A DNA stretch of 64,000 bases from Pelagomonas calceolata. Its lineage: Eukaryota; Sar; Pelagophyceae; Pelagomonadales; Pelagomonadaceae. Shown piece after piece: positions 53,981 to 61,673 of the stretch. The DNA is taken from contig CAKKNE010000001.1 of the NCBI GenBank assembly GCA_918797485.1, positions 1,922,001 through 1,986,000 of the forward strand, written 5' to 3'. The position numbers and the translations under genes were made by a program. The notes under the pieces are model-generated. The model was given only the letters and a program-made list of their open reading frames with translations. It was not told where the DNA came from and searched no databases. Within the stretch, counting starts at the first letter, position 1, and the number at the start of each line of letters is the position of its first letter.

Positions 53981-55111
53981 ATGTCCGATACCGAGGAGGA
54001 CGACTGGGACGACGCGCCCGAGGACGAGGAGGAGGACGCCGCCGTCTCCGAGCCCGAGGAGGAGGACGACGACGACGACGAGGAAGAAGAGGACGACGGC
54101 TCCGACAGCGACGAGGAGGACAACAAGCTGGACGCCGTCGAAGAGATGACCGGACCGCGCAAGAAAACGGCGCCCAAGCCCGCCGCCGTGGCCGAGGCGC
54201 CGAAGAAGCCCGCCGCCAAGCGCGGCTCGGCCGCGTCGGCCAAGAGCGCCAAGAGCGCCGCGTCGGCGGCGTCCAAGCAGAGCGCCCCGAAGAAGCGCAA
54301 GTCCGCCGAGTCGTCGAGCGACGAGGAGGAGTCTGACGACGACGACGGCACGGAGCAAGTATCAAAGCCGCCTCCCAAGAAGAAGCCCTCGCTGACCGAC
54401 GCGAACGTCAAGAAGGAGGAACCCGAGGTCAAAAAGAAGCTGCCCCAGAAGGGCGACGCGCGCGGCGAGATCGAGCATTTGTTGCTGGAAGCCAATAGGC
54501 CCTTCGGCGTGAACGACGTCGTACAGAAGCTCGCGCCGCGCTACGACAAAGGTGTTGTGCAATCTATGTTAGATGCTTTAGAACGGCAGGGCGTCCTGCA
54601 GTCGAAGGCCGTCGTCGCCCAACAAAAGGCCTACTGGCCCGACCAGGCCAAAATAAAAGCGACGTCCATGGCCGACATCCGCGACATGAGCTGCGACGTG
54701 AGGGATGCGAAGTGCGACGCCAAGGAGGCCGACGAGGACGCGTCCAAGCTCGAGCGCCGCGCGGAGCGTTTGCTAGCGGAGCCCGCCAACGATGCGTTGG
54801 ATGCGGCCGTCGCCGCGGCCGAGAAGGAGGCGTCGGACTTGGAGGCGCGCCTCAAGCGCGCGAGCCAGGCGCCGCCCGTCAAACCGCGCGACATGGTGCG
54901 CGCCGTCAAGAAGCACAACGAGCACCGCGGCCTGTGGCTCAAGCGGAAGCGGGCCTTCAAGGAGGTCGTCGAGGTGATCGCCGAGAACATGGATTTGCAC
55001 CCCAAAAAATTCATCGCGGCGGTCGCCGACGCGCAGGACGTCGAGACGGACGAGGACGCCGGTGCGACGCTGCCGCCGCCCGACGCGATTCCTGTGCCCT
55101 CCCTCAAGTAG
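53981..55111 (+). CDS. HOP2 (PSMC3IP/TBPIP)-like meiotic recombination factor with acidic N-terminus
   Basis: 376 residues from the ATG at 53981. The first 150 residues are an acidic then Lys/Ala-rich extension (EEEDDDDDEEEEDDGSDSDE). A winged helix at about 165-225 (ANRPFGVNDVVQKLAPRYDK, LDALERQGVLQSK, AYWPDQ) matches HOP2, and a coiled coil plus the closing KRKRAFKEVVEVIAENMDLH and ETDEDAG fit the TBPIP C-terminus. HOP2 with MND1 helps DMC1/RAD51 strand invasion. The acidic extension is unusual and may give histone-like contacts. Together with MUS81 it suggests a sexual cycle. Confidence 0.8.
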   Translation: MSDTEEDDWDDAPEDEEEDAAVSEPEEEDDDDDEEEEDDGSDSDEEDNKLDAVEEMTGPRKKTAPKPAAVAEAPKKPAAKRGSAASAKSAKSAASAASKQSAPKKRKSAESSSDEEESDDDDGTEQVSKPPPKKKPSLTDANVKKEEPEVKKKLPQKGDARGEIEHLLLEANRPFGVNDVVQKLAPRYDKGVVQSMLDALERQGVLQSKAVVAQQKAYWPDQAKIKATSMADIRDMSCDVRDAKCDAKEADEDASKLERRAERLLAEPANDALDAAVAAAEKEASDLEARLKRASQAPPVKPRDMVRAVKKHNEHRGLWLKRKRAFKEVVEVIAENMDLHPKKFIAAVADAQDVETDEDAGATLPPPDAIPVPSLK

Positions 55112-55222
55112 ATTCCCCCATCCCTCGAGAGCACTAAGGCTCCTCATACGTGTCTTTTGGCTCCTCTCGTCATCATACGTATTACTCCCCTGGGGCCCTC
55201 GAGCGAGCCGCCGAGGCACCGC

Positions 55223-55684
55223 TCATCGCAGCGTCGCGTACGCCTTGCCGTTGAAGAAGGACCCGTTGTGGAACGCGCCCTTCCACTCGACCTTGTCCGT
55301 GTCCGTGTAGCAGCCCTCGCCGTGCATCCTTCCGGCTTTCCACCCGCCAACGTAAGAGGCGCCGTCCGCCCATTTATAAGTACCTTCGCCCGAGAAAACA
55401 CCCTCCTCGAAGCCGCCCTCGTAGGTCGCGCCGCTCGCGAAGGCGCACCGCCCGACGCCGTGGAGCTTGTCGCTCACCCACTCGCCTTCGCTCGTCTCGG
55501 GCCCTTGCGTGAGCGTACCGTAGCCGTTCCGCCTCCTGACTCCATCCTCCGTGGCGTACTGGCCTTCATATCTACTTCCGTCGACGAAGGTGAAGAGCCC
55601 TTCGCCGCTCTCCTCCTCAGGTTCGCTCGGCTCGCTCGGCGGCGCGCTTGCGAGGCTAGCTTCTTGGGACGGGGGCCGGGACAT
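55223..55684 (-). CDS. MORN-repeat protein
   Basis: 153 residues. Four or five MORN repeats are visible: FTFVDGSRYEGQYATEDGVR, GEWVSDKLHGVGRC, ATYEGGFEEGVFSGEGTYKW, ASYVGGWKAGRMHGEGCYTD and VEWKGAFHNGSFFNG. MORN arrays bind membranes or scaffold proteins at basal bodies and the cell cortex. No kinase domain is attached, unlike plant PIP5Ks. Confidence 0.85.
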   Translation of the reverse strand: MSRPPSQEASLASAPPSEPSEPEEESGEGLFTFVDGSRYEGQYATEDGVRRRNGYGTLTQGPETSEGEWVSDKLHGVGRCAFASGATYEGGFEEGVFSGEGTYKWADGASYVGGWKAGRMHGEGCYTDTDKVEWKGAFHNGSFFNGKAYATLR

Positions 55685-55686
55685 GG

Positions 55687-55740
55687 TCGCTGCGACGGCG
55701 TAAGCGTGCGTTAGGCTCGCTGCGACGGCGTAAGCGTGCG
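55687..55740 (+). repeat. Two tandem copies of a 24-bp unit in the MORN-gene leader
   Basis: TCGCTGCGACGGCGTAAGCG with TGCG at 55687-55710 and 55717-55740, 30 nt apart. A partial third copy (GGCGTAAGCGTGCCCG) follows near 55768. The first copy starts 3 nt upstream of the MORN start codon. Confidence 0.8.
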
Positions 55741-55935
55741 TGGATAGGCTGCCCCTTCGCTCTGGGCGTAAGCGTGCCCGTCGCAGAGCTGCCCCGGTTG
55801 CGTTGTGCTCTTGCTAGGTATGCCTACTAGGCCTGAGCATACGCGCGACCGCGCGCTACTTTCGCCCGAAGCTTCGCCGCGCCGGCGAGTCCTAATAACA
55901 CGACTGATTGACAACACACACACCTTAAGGGAGGA

Positions 55936-56319
55936 CTAGACGTGCCCCGCGTCGTCCTCCGCGCTAAAATCCAAAAGCTCCACCTCGTACGTCAGCGTCG
56001 CCGCCGGCGGGACCACGGGCATGAACCCCTCCTGGCCGTAGCCCAACGATGGCGGCACCGTGAAGACGCAAATCTGCCCTACTGACATCTTCGGAATACC
56101 GTCTTCGAGGCCCGGGATGAGCTGTCCGGCCCCCAACTTGAAGATGAGGGCGCGCTTCCGGTCTCTGGACGAATCGAAGACGTCGCCGTTCTCCAACCGG
56201 GCCTCGTAGTGGACGCGGCACGTACACCCCGGCGCGGGAAAGTGCGTCGCGTTGCCCGGGCGCTTCGTGATCACGCCCAGCTCGTTCTGGCCCTTCTTTT
56301 TTTTTGCTGCGGCGTCCAT
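55936..56319 (-). CDS. FKBP-type peptidyl-prolyl isomerase
   Basis: 127 residues covering one FKBP domain: VHYEARLENGDVFDSSRDRK, KLGAGQLIPGLEDGIPKMSV, FTVPPSLGYGQEG and PPAATLTYEVELLDF. Active-site residues Y, F, D and the I-P-G-LEDG loop are present. No signal peptide, so cytosolic or nuclear. A lysine run (AKKKKG) follows the start. Confidence 0.9.
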   Translation of the reverse strand: MDAAAKKKKGQNELGVITKRPGNATHFPAPGCTCRVHYEARLENGDVFDSSRDRKRALIFKLGAGQLIPGLEDGIPKMSVGQICVFTVPPSLGYGQEGFMPVVPPAATLTYEVELLDFSAEDDAGHV

Positions 56320-56508
56320 GGCTTCGAGCTCGGCCGCCTAGCCACCCCCTGGGTGCTGTACAACCGGTAGGTAGGTAGATGAATGCGCGCCCGCGGGGCA
56401 GCCTCGGTCGCGGCCGATCGGGTCCCAGGCGATGCGAAGAGCTCCTAGGGCGCGTCGACGGGCGTCGGATAACACCAATTAGCGCGCAGCGCATAAAAGC
56501 GCTGTTTT

Positions 56509-56536
56509 GCTTGCTAGTGTGTTACTGGCCGCTAGC
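56509..56536 (+). promoter_or_regulatory. Dispersed upstream word, copy 10
   Basis: GCTTGCTAGTGTGTTACTGG then CCGCTAGC: near consensus. It lies between the divergent FKBP (56319, 189 nt) and RPC6 (56764, 227 nt) starts. Confidence 0.8.
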
Positions 56537-56763
56537 TAGCGCGGCTGTGAACGCAGTGGAGAGCCCATTGCGGCGAAGAGCGGCCTGTGGCGTGCGCAGG
56601 AAGCGTTTCTGGCTCAGACGCGCTCAGCCGTTCGGTCGGCGTCAGGTCGCCGCGTCGCGAAACGCCCAGACGGTCGGGAGAGCGAGGTGCTTGCAGCGAA
56701 GTGCAAAGCGGTACGCCGTCGAAGCGGCGCTGCCGAAGCAAGTCAACGCAAGCGTAAACAACC

Positions 56764-57615
56764 ATGGCCGACGTCAAGGCTAGACTGGAGCAGATGCTCA
56801 AGGACGACCACGCTTCTGGGGGAGGCGGCGTCACCAATGAACAACTAAAAGACGCGTTCGGCGACGAGTTCGACGACCTGCCGGCGATTATCAACGAGCT
56901 GATTAACACGGACCGCATGGAGTTGCTGCAGGGCGAGGGTAGGACGACGCTTGCGTACCAGTGGATTCCGGAGGATAGAGCTGCGAGACTAGGTGAGCTG
57001 ACGAACGAACAGAGGTTAGTTCTACAAGTTGTTGAGAGAGCCGACACGTCCGGTGTGTGGTTACGAGATATTAAATCCGCGACCTCCATGCAGCAGCAAA
57101 CTTTAAATAAAGCTCTGAAAGTACTGGAAAGTAGGAAATTAGTGAAGACGGTCCGCTCCGTGCAACAAAAGACCAAAAAACTCTACATGGCCTACGACCT
57201 CGCACCGACGCGAGAAGTGAGTGGCGGGCCCTGGTACACGGATCACGAATTTGATCATGAATTTGTATCTGCGATAAAGACAGTTGTGGTTTCTTGTGTG
57301 AAAGCATTGGGGAACTGTACGCTCGAAGATATCCACCAGGCGGTGCTAGGGACCAAGGTTTCTACCGTCCCGTTAAGTATCTCGGACGTACAGACCGTCG
57401 TCGAAGCGTTGCTGGCCGACTCGCAGCTCGAGCGGTTGCACGCGTCGGATGACGCGCGGTTCAAGGTGGCCAAGCCCTGCGTGAATACGGACTGGGTCGC
57501 CGAGGTGCCGTCCGGGACGTGTCCGTGGCCGCGGTGCCGCGCGGAGAACGGTGGCACGTGCAACGCCGAGTCGTGCCTGTACCTGGACGCGTGGCTCGAC
57601 GAGGCTAGCACCTAA
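56764..57615 (+). CDS. RNA polymerase III subunit RPC6 (RPC34/POLR3F)
   Basis: 283 residues. Two winged helices are visible (residues 1-75 and about 78-150: TNEQRLVLQVVERADTSGVW, LRDIKSATSMQQQTLNKAL, KLVKTVRSVQQKTKKLYMAY). The C-terminus carries four cysteines (CPWPRCRAENGGTCNAESC) that fit the 4Fe-4S ligands known in human RPC39. RPC6 helps open the promoter at tRNA and 5S genes. Slightly shorter than the human protein (316). Shares its promoter region with FKBP. Confidence 0.9.
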   Translation: MADVKARLEQMLKDDHASGGGGVTNEQLKDAFGDEFDDLPAIINELINTDRMELLQGEGRTTLAYQWIPEDRAARLGELTNEQRLVLQVVERADTSGVWLRDIKSATSMQQQTLNKALKVLESRKLVKTVRSVQQKTKKLYMAYDLAPTREVSGGPWYTDHEFDHEFVSAIKTVVVSCVKALGNCTLEDIHQAVLGTKVSTVPLSISDVQTVVEALLADSQLERLHASDDARFKVAKPCVNTDWVAEVPSGTCPWPRCRAENGGTCNAESCLYLDAWLDEAST

Positions 57616-57623
57616 CTTGTATG

Positions 57624-58679
57624 TTATGTTTTAATGACGTACTGTCTCAAAAAAGACGTCGCGGCGGGCACGCATCTCTCGGCCGTCCGCTCGGCGTCGA
57701 ACAGGAGGCCGTATTTGTCAAAATCCAGCACGGGAATTTTGAGGAACCTGGCGACAGGTAATAAAGGCCCGAGGAAGTTCTGCATCTCGACGTTGACGTC
57801 CGGTGCCAAGAAGGACACGTGGCACGGCGCGTCCGCGCCGGCGAAGGCGATCACGCCGCGCTGCGGCCACGTCGTTGGTGTTACACCAACAGCAATACTC
57901 TTCACGTCGCCGGGAAACCGCTCGCGGACAAATTTTAATGGGACCGCCCCATCGCCTTCGCTCGCGATAGCTAGGAAAGGGACATCCGGGACGGCGTCCC
58001 GGCCGAAGCCCGCGATGGCCACGGCGCCTTTCGCTTGAGGCACCTTCAGCGCCGTCGCAGCACCTGCAGAATGGCCGAGCGCGCCGATGGCGCCCGTCGC
58101 GCCCCGCCGCTTCGCGTGCTCCAGAGCCGCGACCACGATTTTATCACGGCTCGAGCCGCCGTCTTTGTCGGGCGTATAGCTTCCCGCTAGTGTCTCGTCA
58201 AAATCCGGCGCGATGGCCACGGCGCCCTCTCTTGCAAGCGCTTCGCCGAATTTTGAGAGGTCAAAACGCGTCCCCAGGAAGCCGTGTGCGACGACGACGA
58301 CAGGCGTGCCATCCTTCACCGTCGCGCCGGGCGCCTCCCTTACACCCGGGGCGTCCAGCGCAAAGGTCCGGGCGATGGCGTCGGGCGTCGGCAGTCCGAG
58401 GATCGTCTTCACGAGGCGGCCCGCCGAGATGCGGTACTTGTAGCTCGCTGGTGGCGCGTCGGCGCCGTCTGAGGGCAGCCAGACGCACGCCGGCACGCGC
58501 GCGCCGCACGGCAGGTCCAGAACGACGTCGTCGTACCCTATAACGGCTGCCGATGGGGCGGCATTGCTGGCGCCGGGCACTGCTGCCGCCGCGAGGCTGC
58601 CGGTGATGGCGTTGCGGCGCGAGAGCGGGGCGGAGAGGGCTGCTATCGTCGCCGGCAGCAGTAATATCATTGATTTCAT
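57624..58679 (-). CDS. Plastid-lumen-targeted alpha/beta-hydrolase (chlorophyllase/PAF-AH type)
   Basis: 351 residues. The N-terminus has a signal peptide (MKSMILLLPATIAALSAPLS) followed at once by a twin-arginine lumen signal (RRNAITGSLAAAAVPGASNA), the bipartite pattern of a complex plastid. The hydrolase core shows VVVVAHGFLGTRFDLS, IAPDFDETLAGSY and the nucleophile elbow GALGHSAGAATAL; a His near VNVEMQ or CHVSFL could complete the triad. The family includes chlorophyllase-like and platelet-activating-factor acetylhydrolase-like esterases. The substrate is not clear. Confidence 0.78.
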   Translation of the reverse strand: MKSMILLLPATIAALSAPLSRRNAITGSLAAAAVPGASNAAPSAAVIGYDDVVLDLPCGARVPACVWLPSDGADAPPASYKYRISAGRLVKTILGLPTPDAIARTFALDAPGVREAPGATVKDGTPVVVVAHGFLGTRFDLSKFGEALAREGAVAIAPDFDETLAGSYTPDKDGGSSRDKIVVAALEHAKRRGATGAIGALGHSAGAATALKVPQAKGAVAIAGFGRDAVPDVPFLAIASEGDGAVPLKFVRERFPGDVKSIAVGVTPTTWPQRGVIAFAGADAPCHVSFLAPDVNVEMQNFLGPLLPVARFLKIPVLDFDKYGLLFDAERTAERCVPAATSFLRQYVIKT

Positions 58680-58820
58680 TGTGGCAGGGGTGGCAGCGTG
58701 CAGGATGCAGCTGTTTGCACGCAGTTGTCTCGATACGAGCTGTAGCGATGCCGCTACAAATGTGTAGTACCAAAAAGGCTGCGAATAGCCGAAAAGCCGC
58801 AGACTCGACCCTCCAAAGGA

Positions 58821-58848
58821 GCTAGCGGCATGTAAGGCACTAGCAAGC
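58821..58848 (+). promoter_or_regulatory. Dispersed upstream word, copy 11
   Basis: GCTAGCGGCATGTAAGGCAC then TAGCAAGC, one substitution from copies 3 and 7. It is 141 nt from the hydrolase start (58679) and 158 nt from the F-box start (59007). Confidence 0.8.
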
Positions 58849-59006
58849 TAAAGCAGCGCATCCGCGCGATTTGGGCCAACCTGCTCTCTGCGCACGTCGC
58901 AGGGATCTATTCTCGACCAGAACAGATCCTACGCACGTCTAAAAGCTCTCAGAGACACCGCCCGGCCCGCGCCAAAATACACCTCTATTGACCCAGCACA
59001 CACACG

Positions 59007-60104
59007 ATGCTGTCGTCCCTGCCTGAAGACGCGTTGTACCACATTCTGAAGTTTGTCGATGAAAACGACGACGCGCGCTGCGCGAGGATCAGCAAGAGCT
59101 GGACGAACTTGAGGCGAGCATGGGTCGTTTCTCGCTCAAGTTTTCCTGGCGGCGAAGGCGTTGGAAGGGCTGGGCAAAATGGAGTCCAAGCCGTGGCATT
59201 TTCCTGCGACGGCAAACTTCTCGCCATCGGCGCCGACGACTTTGCACTCAATCTCATGGTTCTCGATGCCGTGACCGGCGACCTGCGACGCACGTTCCCG
59301 CGGCCCCTTGGGACCTCATGCTTGGATTTTTCGCCGACCGACAGCACAGTGCTTGTGGCGGGCGGCAGTAGAGATCTCATTGCTTACAATACGGCAACTG
59401 GCAATTCGCGCGAGCTCTGGCGCGGATCAGAGGAACTTAGATGTGTCACATTTTCGCCAGCGGGATCTACTATTGCGTATTGCCGCACGCTTATAGTCGC
59501 GGTCATCGATATTGGAGGACCCGACCCCACGCGCGACCCCTTTGCTGTGCCAGCTCGTGTCCTACTCACGACCCATCCCGGCGGACCTAGAAGAATAGAG
59601 GGCATCGCGTTCTCACCGACGGGGTCTGTGCTTGCGGTGGGCGTCGGTACGAGGGTCAAGTGCTACGACGTCGCCTCTGGCCAAGTACGCTCCGAAATTG
59701 CGCATGGTGGTTATGGCATCTGGACCATTGCCTACTCGTCTCGCGAGATAATTGCGGTGGGTGGTCCTGACGGTAAGCTCGTGCTTTATGACGCATCAAA
59801 CGGCCGATTAATCCGTGAGATTAGCCCCGCTGGGAACGGGTTATGCTTTTCGCCGGATGGGTTGATGATTGCTTTTCGGAAACATGGGTTGACGGGTGCA
59901 GGGCGCGTGTTTTTTTACGATGCTGAGACTGGCGACCTGCGCTTCGTTATCTCGCGCAACTACGGTATTCATGGGCTTGGGGCCGTTAGGTTCAGCCCCG
60001 ACGGAAAGACTGTTGCGGTAGGAGACTACAAGGGCAGGGCCGCCCTCTACGACGCCACAACCGGCGACCTGCGACGCATGCGCCGCGCGCCGCCGGCAGC
60101 CTAG
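59007..60104 (+). CDS. F-box and WD40-type propeller protein
   Basis: 365 residues. An F-box opens the protein (LSSLPEDALYHILKFVDEND). Six or seven WD40-like blades follow, with weak WD dipeptides but clear strands (VQAVAFSCDGKLLAIGADDF, LRCVTFSPAGSTIAYCR, IEGIAFSPTGSVLAVGVGTR, LGAVRFSPDGKTVAVGDYKG). A substrate receptor of an SCF ubiquitin ligase is the expected role. Confidence 0.78.
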   Translation: MLSSLPEDALYHILKFVDENDDARCARISKSWTNLRRAWVVSRSSFPGGEGVGRAGQNGVQAVAFSCDGKLLAIGADDFALNLMVLDAVTGDLRRTFPRPLGTSCLDFSPTDSTVLVAGGSRDLIAYNTATGNSRELWRGSEELRCVTFSPAGSTIAYCRTLIVAVIDIGGPDPTRDPFAVPARVLLTTHPGGPRRIEGIAFSPTGSVLAVGVGTRVKCYDVASGQVRSEIAHGGYGIWTIAYSSREIIAVGGPDGKLVLYDASNGRLIREISPAGNGLCFSPDGLMIAFRKHGLTGAGRVFFYDAETGDLRFVISRNYGIHGLGAVRFSPDGKTVAVGDYKGRAALYDATTGDLRRMRRAPPAA

Positions 60105-60133
60105 GAGGTGTAATAATGTGATGACTTAATACC

Positions 60134-61432
60134 CTAAGCAGTCCGCCCGTACTCGCGCCGGTGCCGCCCATCAATACACCGCAAAAAGAACACGCCCGCC
60201 GCGAGCGGGACACCTCCGCTAGGCTCGAGCGGCGCCGCCCCGTACGCCGCCTCGCGCGCGTCGCAGGCCCCCGCGAAGTCCGCCGCGGACCGCTCGACGC
60301 GCTTCGACAGCCTCGCTGACAGATCGACCGTGGACCGTATTGATGAAAGCGCTATTTTGCCAGAACGCCCCTTGAGCACGTACATCGACGCGACGGCACC
60401 AGAACCGTAGGAGAACATCAGGATACGCTTCCCCTCGAGATCTGAGGAAGCGACGAGCGACACCAAGCCAAAAAATACCGAAGCCGTGTAGCAGTTGCCG
60501 ATATGTCTCGGTGCTTCCGTGGAGGGAGCGACACGTTTGTCATAATCATCTGCCGACGCCTTCCGCAGCGACGCGTCCAAACCTTTGTCCACGAGCGACT
60601 GCTCGTACGCGACGTCGCCAGCAACGCACCAGTTCCTCGGCCGATCATTCGAATCTCTCAGCGCTAGCCGCGCGTGGGCCTTCCTCACCAGCTTGTTGTA
60701 GGGCGCGTGGAAGACGCAGTAGTCTACTGAAGCGAGATTACCATACGAGCCTGGGTTCGAATAGCACGCGTCGACGCATCGTAAATAACAAGCTTGCGAT
60801 AAAGCGCCATCAACTAACGGGTATTCTCCACCCTTCGGTTTGTAGAAGTCCCAGCAATCTAAGGCATGTGTTGTTCGTTGTGGCTCGAGCACTAAGGACG
60901 CGTCCGGCCCAATTAATAGAGCTACTGCTCCACAACCGCCCGACGGCCGCGCCGGTCCCTTTTCATACACGGCGATATCCCCACAAACGACAATGGCATA
61001 CCTCCCGTCCCAGGCCGACGACTCGACCCACGCTACACTGTTGAACAAAGCTGCCGTGCCACCATAACAAGCATTGACGGACGTCACTCCTTCCATGTTC
61101 GGGTTGCCTTCAAACAACCGTAACAAAGACGTCTTGACGGACTTGGACTTGTCTATTAACGTTTCCGTGCCGACCTCTAGTCTTCCCACAGACTTGGGAT
61201 CTATCTTATAATTCTCGAGCAACCGCGCACAGGCCGTCAATAGCAAACTCCCGACGTCCTCCCTTGAATCGGCGAAGGCCATCTGCTGCTGGCCGAGACC
61301 GACCGTGTATTTCCCGTCGCAGCCGTCCTGCTTCTCCAATGACGTCTGCGCGACGTAGGTCTGCGGGCTGTACCACTCCATGGCGACGATGCCCACGTTT
61401 TCTGGCCGCGTTTTTGAGACTTGGCTGGCCAT
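60134..61432 (-). CDS. Hydroxymethylglutaryl-CoA synthase
   Basis: 432 residues. Catalytic residues are in place: E90 (VGTETLIDKSKSVK), C122 (VNACYGGTAALFN) and H242 (VFHAPYNKLVRKAH). The opening IVAMEWYSPQTYV and the YSYGSG-like end (LMFSYGSGAVASMYVL) match eukaryotic HMGCS. It joins acetoacetyl-CoA and acetyl-CoA in the mevalonate pathway. There is no presequence, so cytosolic. Its presence argues for a stramenopile or similar host rather than a green alga, which lacks this pathway. Confidence 0.92.
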   Translation of the reverse strand: MASQVSKTRPENVGIVAMEWYSPQTYVAQTSLEKQDGCDGKYTVGLGQQQMAFADSREDVGSLLLTACARLLENYKIDPKSVGRLEVGTETLIDKSKSVKTSLLRLFEGNPNMEGVTSVNACYGGTAALFNSVAWVESSAWDGRYAIVVCGDIAVYEKGPARPSGGCGAVALLIGPDASLVLEPQRTTHALDCWDFYKPKGGEYPLVDGALSQACYLRCVDACYSNPGSYGNLASVDYCVFHAPYNKLVRKAHARLALRDSNDRPRNWCVAGDVAYEQSLVDKGLDASLRKASADDYDKRVAPSTEAPRHIGNCYTASVFFGLVSLVASSDLEGKRILMFSYGSGAVASMYVLKGRSGKIALSSIRSTVDLSARLSKRVERSAADFAGACDAREAAYGAAPLEPSGGVPLAAGVFFLRCIDGRHRREYGRTA

Positions 61433-61639
61433 GGCTCTCGCTGTGGTGCGATGCGTGCGGCTAGCGTTTTAGATGGCTGCTGATGCCTAGCTTTTGCCCA
61501 AGCTGCGGTGGTCGTAGCGCTTCTTTTCTTCTGCGGCGACTGGCGTCTAGGCGCAGCAATCACTATTACTACCAGCCCGTCCAGCCGAGTGATGAGGCGT
61601 TGTGAGCGGCACGCGCGCGCTTTTGTAATCCTGCATTGA

Positions 61640-61660
61640 GCTAGCGTATTAACACTAGCA
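61640..61660 (+). promoter_or_regulatory. Dispersed upstream word, copy 12 (shortened)
   Basis: GCTAGCGTATTAACACTAGC then A. Both CTAG boxes are intact but the middle is about 5 nt shorter than the consensus. It lies 207 nt upstream of the HMG-CoA synthase start. Confidence 0.55.
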
Positions 61661-61673
61661 ATTAAAGAAGTTA

